This document shows, piece by piece, positions 6,996 through 11,854 of a stretch of DNA of 11,854 nucleotides. The stretch covers positions 1-11,854 of the forward strand of contig JAIXUR010000338.1 in assembly GCA_027483425.1 (NCBI GenBank). Reading direction: 5' to 3'. The DNA comes from Cyanobacteriota bacterium. GTDB taxonomy: Bacteria > Cyanobacteriota > Cyanobacteriia > Phormidesmidales > Phormidesmidaceae. A program made the position numbers and the translations under genes. The notes under the pieces are model-generated. The model was given only the letters and a program-made list of their open reading frames with translations, searched no databases and was not told the DNA's origin. Each line of letters begins with the position of its first letter. The first letter of the stretch is position 1.

Positions 6996-7037
6996 CAGGT
7001 GCCAGGGTTCGGGGTTCAGGCGCAACCCTGGCACCTG
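6996..7037. repeat. Perfect 14-bp-arm inverted repeat in the leader of the first ATPase gene
   Basis: CAGGTGCCAGGGTT (6996-7009) is the exact reverse complement of 7024-7037, with a 14-base loop. A GTG at 6999 inside the left arm is in frame with the ATPase gene, but a start inside a hairpin is unlikely. The repeat is therefore read here as leader or promoter DNA, or as a terminator of the upstream genes without a clear T-run. Confidence 0.75.
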
Positions 7038-7139
7038 CCCCTTAGCCCTAACCCCCTTCCCATCATGTTTCCTGTTCTGCCCCGAGACGTTGCCCCAGAC
7101 CAGTTCGCTATGATAGCGTCAGCGTCTTTCCCCACTGCT

Positions 7140-8519
7140 ATGCGCGCCGACGAAGCTCTAGCCTTGCTAGACCAACTGCTGCCGGGTCGCACCTTCAGCA
7201 ATCTACAAGAAACCGTTTTTAGCCAGGTATGGGAGGGCAAAACCTATGCTGAAATTGCCGATAGCTGCGGCTACGACCACAGCTATATTCGTGATGTGGG
7301 GTTTCGGCTGTGGCAAGCGCTGTCAGAGTCGCTCGATCAAAAGGTGTCGAAAAGCAACATTCGGGCTGTGCTAGAACGGTATGCTCGCCATCAGGTTGCC
7401 CCGCTAACGCCTAGAATAGCCCCCCCAGATCTGGTTAGCACCCCAGACATCCCCCTCGGGATGCCGATCTGGGAGTTGCCCAATGGGCCAGTGCCGTTGA
7501 ATTCTCCGTTCTACATCGAGCGCCCGCCCCTGGAGACCCAGGCCAAGGCCGCCCTACTCAAACCGGGTAGCCTAATTCGCCTAAAGGCTCCTCGCCAGAT
7601 GGGCAAAACTTCGCTGCTGCGGCGACTGCTGGCCCATGCCCAAGAGCAGCCCATGCGCTGCGTTACCCTCAGCCTGCACCGGGCCGATCGCCAAATTTTT
7701 GCCGATTTAGACCTATTTTTGCGCTGGTTTTGCGCCAACATCAGTCACCAACTGGGCCTAGAGCCCGACCTCGATCGCCGCTGGCATGGCGACATTGGCA
7801 GTAAGGTCAGCTGCACCGCCTACCTCGAAGACTACGTTCTGCCCCAGATCGATGCCCCCCTGGTGATCGCCATCGATGAGGTTAACGAGCTGTTTCAGTA
7901 CCCCAAGGTGTCTTCGGAGTTTTTGCCGCTGCTGCGATCGTGGTACGAAGATGCCCGCGAAATCAAGGCCTGGAGCCGCCTGCGCTGGATTTTATCCCAC
8001 GCCACCGAGGTGTATGTGCCCCTACAACTGCACCAGTCGCCCTTTAATGTGGGGCTAGCCCTAAAGCTGCCTGTGTTTACCCTCGACCAGGTGCAAGACC
8101 TGGCCCATCGCCACCATCTGCCCTGGGCCGAGGGCAGGGACGGGGCCGAAAAACTGCGATCGCTGTTGGAGGTGGTGAGCTACCGGCCAGGGCTCGTGCG
8201 GTTAGCCCTCTACGCCCTGGCCCAGGGAGGTATCGGCCTAGAGCAGCTGATTGAAGAAGCGCCCACCCAGTCGGGCATTTACAGCGATCACCTGCGAGAA
8301 TTACTGGCGGCTCTATACCCTTACCCTAGCCTACAGGCCGCCTTTGGTCAGGTGATCGACTCTCCGGTGCCGGTGGCCCTGGAGCCAATTACCGCCTATC
8401 GACTCGAAAATCTAGGCCTGGTTAACCTCAGCAAAAACCTGGCTGCCCCCAGCTGTGAACTCTACCGCCAGTACTTTTTAGCCTGTCTGCCGACCGCGTC
8501 GAGTTCAGCCTATGTATGA
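7140..8519 (+). CDS. AAA_35-type (STAND-like) ATPase with N-terminal HTH-like domain
   Basis: The chosen start ATG 7140 gives MRADEALALLDQLLPG, where cyanobacterial relatives of this family usually begin. In-frame ATGs at 7065 and 7110 and GTG at 6999 are possible but none has a Shine-Dalgarno sequence. The protein has 459 residues. Residues 1-80 form the helical HTH-like domain seen before such ATPases and in vWA-MoxR-associated proteins (LQETVFSQVWEGKTYAEIADSCGY). The NTPase follows: P-loop APRQMGKTSLL (about 150-160), with Ala in place of the first Gly as is usual for this family, and Walker B LVIAIDEV with Asp246-Glu247. The family signature STEVYVPLQLHQSPFNVGL appears here as HATEVYVPLQLHQSPFNVGL. 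The C-terminus is a winged-helix-like tail. Its stop overlaps the next start by 8 bases. The role is unknown; relatives act in signalling or conflict systems. Confidence 0.88.
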   Translation: MRADEALALLDQLLPGRTFSNLQETVFSQVWEGKTYAEIADSCGYDHSYIRDVGFRLWQALSESLDQKVSKSNIRAVLERYARHQVAPLTPRIAPPDLVSTPDIPLGMPIWELPNGPVPLNSPFYIERPPLETQAKAALLKPGSLIRLKAPRQMGKTSLLRRLLAHAQEQPMRCVTLSLHRADRQIFADLDLFLRWFCANISHQLGLEPDLDRRWHGDIGSKVSCTAYLEDYVLPQIDAPLVIAIDEVNELFQYPKVSSEFLPLLRSWYEDAREIKAWSRLRWILSHATEVYVPLQLHQSPFNVGLALKLPVFTLDQVQDLAHRHHLPWAEGRDGAEKLRSLLEVVSYRPGLVRLALYALAQGGIGLEQLIEEAPTQSGIYSDHLRELLAALYPYPSLQAAFGQVIDSPVPVALEPITAYRLENLGLVNLSKNLAAPSCELYRQYFLACLPTASSSAYV

Positions 8520-9945
8520 GTACCGGGTCGGCGGCAGTTTAGCCGCCGATGACCCCACCTACATTGAGCGAGAGGCCGACCACACGCTGTACCGAGCCCT
8601 GGGCAAGGGGGAGTTGTGCTACGTGCTGACCTCCCGACAAATGGGTAAGTCGAGCCTGCGGCTGCGCACCCGCCAGCGGCTAGAGGCCGAGGATCAAGGG
8701 CGCTGTGCCGCCCTTGATATGACCCGCATCGGCAGCCAGCACATTACCTCGGAGCAGTGGTATTTAGGCCTGGTCTTTGACCTGCGGCGCAAGTTTCGTC
8801 TACCCGATACCCTTGATTTGCCCACCTGGTGGCACAGTTTAGGGCCGTTGCCGCCGGTCCAAAAGCTCAGCCATTGGATCGAAACGGTGCTGCTGCTGGC
8901 CCATCCCCCCCAGCCGCTGTTTATTTTTTTGGACGAAATCGATGGGGTCAAGGGGCTGAGCTTTTCGGCCAGGGATTTTTTTGGCCTGGTGCGCTTCTGC
9001 TACAACCAGCGGGCCGAAAACCCCGCCTACCGCCGCCTTAACTGGGCCTTGTTTGGGGTGGCCACCCCCCGCGACCTGGTGGCGGATATACGCCAAACCC
9101 CCTTTAACATTGGCCGGGCGATTTCCCTGGTGGGCTTTAGCCTGGCGGAGGCGGCTCCCCTGGCCACGGGGCTGGTCAAGCTGGCCCAGCGACCAGAACA
9201 GGTGCTGGCGGCGGTGCTGCACTGGACGGGGGGGCAGCCGTTTTTGACTCAAAAGCTCTGTGGATTGTTGCAGGCAGACTACCAGGACAACCCGATCGCA
9301 GCGGGGGCTGAGGCTAGAGAGGTGGAACGACTGGTGCGATCGCACCTCATCTACCACTGGGAAGCCCAGGACGACCCCGAACACCTGCGCACCATTCGCG
9401 ATCGCCTGCTGGCCGACGAGCAGCGATCGGGTCGGTTGCTCAGCCTGCACCAGCGCATTCTCACCCAGGGCCGGATCCCCGTTGAGGGCAGCTCAGACCA
9501 GGCAGAGCTCAAGCTGTCGGGGATTGCGATCGAGCACGACGGGCATCTCCAGGTGGCTAACCCCATCTATGCCCAAGTCTTCAATGGCAACTGGGTCAAC
9601 CAGTGCCTTGCCCAGCAGCGCCCCTACGCGGTCATGCTCCAGGCCTGGGTCGCCGCCAACTATGAAGATGACTCGCGCCTGCTCATGGGCAAGGCTCTGC
9701 AAGATGCTCTGCAATGGGCGGCCCACAAAAGCCTCAGCGATTTAGACTACCGCTACCTCTCCGCCAGCCAGGAGTGGGATGCCAAAATGGTGCGGCTAGA
9801 ACTAGAGGCCAAAGACAAAGCCAACCTGATGCTGGCCGAGGCCCAGCGCAAGGCCAATCAAATTATCTGGTTCAGCTACCTCAGCCTCGGTACCTGCTTG
9901 GCGATCTCCCTGGTGGCCCTGGGGATCAGTCTGCTGCGATCCTAG
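8512..9945 (+). CDS. AAA_35-type (STAND-like) ATPase with coiled-coil linker and C-terminal membrane helix
   Basis: The 477-residue partner of the preceding ATPase starts inside that gene (ATG 8512), so translation is probably coupled. It opens with the family hallmark YRVGGSLAADDPTYIEREAD. The P-loop is SRQMGKSSLRLRT (from residue 41, no first Gly), and Walker B is FIFLDEIDGV with Asp141-Glu142. The sensor-like motif RQTPFNIGRAISLVGF and the TGGQPFLTQKLCGLL block follow. Residues about 405-450 are a charged, Ala/Glu/Lys-rich coiled coil (LELEAKDKANLMLAEAQRK). Residues about 451-475 form one membrane helix (SYLSLGTCLAISLVALGISL). In related cyanobacterial proteins this linker and helix lead into WD40 repeats. 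Here the protein ends at once (LLRS, stop), leaving a membrane-anchored ATPase without a sensor. A palindromic repeat begins 6 bases after the stop. Confidence 0.9.
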   Translation: MYEYRVGGSLAADDPTYIEREADHTLYRALGKGELCYVLTSRQMGKSSLRLRTRQRLEAEDQGRCAALDMTRIGSQHITSEQWYLGLVFDLRRKFRLPDTLDLPTWWHSLGPLPPVQKLSHWIETVLLLAHPPQPLFIFLDEIDGVKGLSFSARDFFGLVRFCYNQRAENPAYRRLNWALFGVATPRDLVADIRQTPFNIGRAISLVGFSLAEAAPLATGLVKLAQRPEQVLAAVLHWTGGQPFLTQKLCGLLQADYQDNPIAAGAEAREVERLVRSHLIYHWEAQDDPEHLRTIRDRLLADEQRSGRLLSLHQRILTQGRIPVEGSSDQAELKLSGIAIEHDGHLQVANPIYAQVFNGNWVNQCLAQQRPYAVMLQAWVAANYEDDSRLLMGKALQDALQWAAHKSLSDLDYRYLSASQEWDAKMVRLELEAKDKANLMLAEAQRKANQIIWFSYLSLGTCLAISLVALGISLLRS

Positions 9946-9950
9946 AATGT

Positions 9951-10039
9951 CGGTACAGAAACCCGGTTTCTTGGCCAGAATGCAAGTCATATCGTTAGCG
10001 CAGCGACGAAGAAACCGGGTTTTTAGCCATACTGTACCG
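9951..10039. repeat. Bipartite palindromic repeat between convergent genes, likely bidirectional terminator
   Basis: The inner arms are AAACCCGGTTTCTT (9959-9972) and its exact reverse complement (10009-10022), separated by 36 bases. The outer arms are CGGTACAG (9951-9958) and CTGTACCG (10032-10039), offset by a 9-base bulge. The core AAACC-C-GGTTT is itself self-complementary, and this GAAACC(C/G)GGTTTC word is a frequent dispersed repeat in cyanobacteria. Five Ts (10020-10024) follow the right inner arm on the plus strand, so it can plausibly terminate the ATPase genes. The ROK gene ends just beyond it from the other side. Confidence 0.75.
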
Positions 10040-10054
10040 GTGCTCTAGGCCCCG

Positions 10055-10951
10055 CTAGCCATACTGCTGGAGCGCCAGACGAGCGGCCCCAGCCATACCG
10101 GCCTGGTTGCCCAACTCCGCCACCAGCACCCGCAGTCCCTGGCATGAACTGGGTAGGACGCGAGTCTCTAGCTCCGCTAGAGTAGTCGGCAAAAACAATG
10201 CCGCCGCCGCGCTAATGCCGCCGCCAATAATCACCACCTCGGGGGTCAGCACGTAGACCAGGTTGGCGATCCCCGCCCCCAGCCAGCGGCCATAGGTCTG
10301 CCAAAACGCGATCGCATCTCCATCCCCGGCATTGGCCTGCTCAAACACTGCTGCCGGGGTCAGCCCCGTTTCGCGCTGGATCGCCTGTACCGAGCAGTAC
10401 TGCTCTAGGGATCCCTGGTTACCGCTATTACAGGGTGGCCCATCGGGGTTCAGGGTCATCAGCCCCAGCTCTCCGGCAGTGCCCTGGCGACCCACAAACA
10501 ACTGGCCTCCGAGAATAATGGCCCCACCGACCCCCGTCCCCAGGGTGAGCATGATCACATCGGTACAGTCCCGACCGGCCCCGAGCCAGGCTTCTCCCAA
10601 TCCGGCGCAGTTGGCATCGTTGGCGACAATGACGGGGCGGCCGGTCTTGGCTTCCAGCTGCTCAGCGAGGGGAACGTCGTGCCACCCGGCCAGGTTAATG
10701 GCCACCCGGGCTATGCGGCCCTGGGCATCGGCGGGGCCAGGGGTACCCACGCCAATGGCGACGGCGGATTGGTGGGGGTCGAGGGTGGCGATCGCATCGG
10801 CTATGGCGGCTATGACCGCCGCCGGGGTCGAGGGTTGGGGGGTGGGTACTGTCAGATCGGCCAGGCACTGCCCCGACTGGGCAAAGCGCCCCAGCTTGAT
10901 CGCCGACCCGCCCAGATCCACACCGATGACCTGCTGTTCTGTGCTCCCCAC
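10055..10951 (-). CDS. ROK-family sugar kinase (glucokinase-like)
   Basis: This protein phosphorylates a hexose, probably glucose or a related sugar, with ATP in the cytoplasm. It has 298 residues, a normal ROK length, and starts at GTG (10951-10949) with AGGG about 7 bases upstream. The ATP phosphate loop VDLGGSAIKLG (11-21), GVGTPGPAD (67-75), the catalytic NDAN with Asp112, and the second phosphate motif LTLGTGVGGAI (135-145) are all intact. The ROK signature region is unusual: GELGLM has Leu164 where most members have the zinc-ligand His, and CNSGNQGSLEQ keeps only Cys174 of the CxCGxxGC cluster (Ser176 and Ser181). The zinc site is therefore lost. I recall the same variant in cyanobacterial ROK kinases. 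No DNA-binding domain is present, so it is a kinase rather than a NagC-type repressor. Confidence 0.92.
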   Translation of the reverse strand: MGSTEQQVIGVDLGGSAIKLGRFAQSGQCLADLTVPTPQPSTPAAVIAAIADAIATLDPHQSAVAIGVGTPGPADAQGRIARVAINLAGWHDVPLAEQLEAKTGRPVIVANDANCAGLGEAWLGAGRDCTDVIMLTLGTGVGGAIILGGQLFVGRQGTAGELGLMTLNPDGPPCNSGNQGSLEQYCSVQAIQRETGLTPAAVFEQANAGDGDAIAFWQTYGRWLGAGIANLVYVLTPEVVIIGGGISAAAALFLPTTLAELETRVLPSSCQGLRVLVAELGNQAGMAGAARLALQQYG

Positions 10952-11087
10952 CGTTATTCCCTGCCCTTTGAAGGATGTTTCAGAGCTATTGTCTCAGATT
11001 GCCTGGGCCTTACGGCAAGACTGGAACAGAGGGATTAGCCATCAATTCTCATAATGACGATGCCCCGATCCCTAGGAGCCTGAATCT

Positions 11088-11130
11088 AGCGATCATGGAT
11101 CGCTGAGCCTAAGGCTCAAGCCCTAGGCTC
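11088..11130. repeat. Cluster of small palindromes
   Basis: AGCGATC (11088-11094) and GATCGCT (11098-11104) flank ATG. Immediately after it, GAGCCT-A-AGGCTC (11105-11117) forms a short palindrome, and GAGCCTA (11105-11111) also pairs with TAGGCTC (11124-11130). These alternative pairings suggest a repeat-derived or structured transcript region. Confidence 0.5.
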
Positions 11131-11177
11131 AAAGCTTCTGTCCCCTCAAGGGGACTCCGGAGGTGGCCTAGTGCAGC

Positions 11178-11276
11178 GTCCAGCCTAAAAATTGGGGTTC
11201 TCGTAGATACTGTGTTGGCTCCGCCGCGTCAAGAGTGCTGCGGAGCCAACACAGTATCTACAAATTTAGGCTTGAC
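11178..11276. repeat. 99-bp foldback (MITE-like) element
   Basis: The centre is a perfect 22-bp inverted repeat (11203-11224 with 11240-11261) around a 15-base loop. Outside it, after an unpaired stretch (11190-11202 and 11262-11264), AGCCTAAA (11182-11189) pairs with TTTAGGCT (11265-11272). GTC/GAC pairs one mismatch further out, giving terminal repeats GTCCAGCCTAAA and TTTAGGCTTGAC (11 of 12 match). This resembles a small non-autonomous mobile element. I see no target-site duplication, so the type remains open. Confidence 0.75.
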
Positions 11277-11288
11277 AGACTTCAAAGT

Positions 11289-11307
11289 CCCTCTCCCTGG
11301 GAGAGGG
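11289..11307. repeat. CCCTCTCCC/GGGAGAGGG palindrome
   Basis: Nine-base arms flank a single T. The continuation (GGGATTTAGGGTGAGGG, 11305-11321) matches a word that recurs as a dispersed repeat in many bacterial genomes. It lies 43 bases past the end of the flavoprotein gene and could help end its transcript, but no T-run follows on the minus strand. Confidence 0.65.
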
Positions 11308-11350
11308 ATTTAGGGTGAGGGTAAACTCCGGGTTTCAAGCTAGACGAGGT

Positions 11351-11854
11351 TTAACTAAACTTAGTCAACAGCTTCAGTAGCCCCTGGGTACGCGGGGTCA
11401 ACAGCGTGCGACGGTAGGCATCCGCCGCCTTTTTAATCGCCTCGGCCTGGGTCGGGTAGGGGTGAATCACCCCACTCAGGGCGCTCAACCCCTGCTTCGT
11501 CACCATGGCCAGGGTAATCTCGCTAATCATTTCCCCGGCGTGGCGGGCCACGATGGTGGCACCCAAAATTTTGTCAGAGCCCTGTGGGTGCAGAATTTTC
11601 ACAAACCCGTCGGTCTCCCCATCCGCCAGGGCCCGATCCACGGTCGAAAACGGAATCGTGATGGTGTCAATCGCCATCCCCTGCTTTTGGGCTTCATGGA
11701 CATACAGCCCCACGTGGGCAATTTCGGGGTTGGTATAGGTGACCCAGGGCATGACCAGGCTGCTGAGCTTGCTGCGGCCCAGGCCAAAGGGAGCAAACAG
11801 GGCGTTTTTAATCACAATCCGAGCGGCGGCATCGGCGGCATGGGTAAATTTCCA
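11351..11854 (-). CDS. Dihydrolipoamide dehydrogenase/MerA-like flavoprotein disulfide reductase, N-terminus cut off
   Basis: Only the last 167 residues are in view; the frame stays open to base 11854, so the FAD- and NAD(P)-binding domains lie outside. The segment WKFTHAADAAARIVIKNALF is the end of the FAD domain and leads into the dimerisation domain: VTYTNPEIAHVGL, then IDRALADGE-type residues (VDRALADGETDGFVKI), GATIVARHAGEMISEI and HPYPTQAEAIKKAAD. The last contains the His-x-Pro-x-x-x-x-Glu-type catalytic dyad of the family, His at fragment residue 131. The sequence is closest to the proteins annotated as mercuric-reductase-like. However, the C-terminus (LLKLLTKFS) lacks the vicinal Cys-Cys that true MerA uses for Hg(II), so mercury reduction is doubtful. 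The substrate is unknown. A GTG at 11815 in this frame is internal, not the start. Confidence 0.88.
   Translation of the reverse strand, partial: WKFTHAADAAARIVIKNALFAPFGLGRSKLSSLVMPWVTYTNPEIAHVGLYVHEAQKQGMAIDTITIPFSTVDRALADGETDGFVKILHPQGSDKILGATIVARHAGEMISEITLAMVTKQGLSALSGVIHPYPTQAEAIKKAADAYRRTLLTPRTQGLLKLLTKFS

Larger units (their letters stand above)
10952..11350. other. Non-coding stretch dense in inverted repeats
   Basis: These 399 bases lie between two minus-strand genes and should hold the end of the flavoprotein gene and the promoter of the ROK gene. No credible gene is visible. There is AGCGATC-ATG-GATCGCT (11088-11104), nested GAGCCTA/TAGGCTC repeats (11105-11130), a TCCCCT/AGGGGA hairpin (11141-11154), a 99-bp foldback element (11178-11276) and the palindrome CCCTCTCCC-T-GGGAGAGGG (11289-11307). 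I could not identify a convincing -35/-10 pair for the ROK gene. Confidence 0.6.

Noticed and set aside
6999..7139. Longer N-terminus for the first ATPase (GTG 6999)
   Set aside because: The codon lies in one arm of a perfect inverted repeat, and the added residues do not resemble the family N-terminus. ATG 7065 and ATG 7110 remain possible.
8839..9450. 203-codon minus-strand open frame inside the second ATPase gene
   Set aside because: It is antisense to conserved ATPase motifs and shows only composition-driven sequence.

Overview
The window looks like chromosomal DNA from a GC-rich cyanobacterium. The octamer GCGATCGC (HIP1) occurs at least a dozen times, for example at 1114, 2414, 2449, 2707, 4978, 8155, 9337, 9398, 10307 and 10786. 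The protein families also fit: a cyanobacterial-type CarB, AAA_35/STAND-like ATPases, and a ROK kinase with the cyanobacterial CNSGNQGSLEQ variant. A filamentous Leptolyngbya/Nodosilinea-like lineage is a guess from GC content and gene style, not something the sequence proves.

Layout. (1) 1-766, minus strand: the 5' part of a lipoprotein substrate-binding protein for a family-5 (peptide/opine type) ABC transporter, cut by the window edge. (2) 767-1217: a divergent intergenic region with an imperfect inverted repeat, a 13-bp tandem duplication and a HIP1 site. (3) 1218-4478, plus: complete carB, the carbamoyl phosphate synthase large subunit. (4) 4479-4944: a non-coding stretch with a perfect 17-bp-arm inverted repeat and a second palindrome. 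(5) 4945-9945, plus: an accessory-looking run of six genes. They are a small exported protein, a DsbA-like thiol oxidoreductase in the same frame behind a single amber codon, an orphan HisKA domain with no kinase ATPase domain, an unrecognised small protein, and two overlapping AAA_35-type ATPases. The first ATPase has an N-terminal HTH-like domain; the second has a C-terminal coiled-coil linker and a membrane helix. (6) 9951-10039: a bipartite palindrome between convergent genes, probably a repeat element that also works as a terminator. (7) 10055-10951, minus: a ROK-family sugar kinase lacking the usual zinc ligands. (8) 10952-11350: a non-coding stretch dense in inverted repeats, including a 99-bp foldback element. 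(9) 11351-11854, minus: the C-terminal part of a dihydrolipoamide dehydrogenase/MerA-like flavoprotein, cut by the window edge.

How the parts relate. carB, the ROK kinase, the transporter protein and the flavoprotein are housekeeping-type genes with no obvious link to each other. The only tightly coupled pair is the two ATPase genes (8-base overlap), which probably act together. Two candidates for something undescribed stand out: that two-ATPase module, which has no recognisable sensor repeats or effector domain, and the secreted-protein/DsbA-like pair split by one in-frame stop codon. No tRNA, rRNA, CRISPR array, transposase or phage gene was seen.
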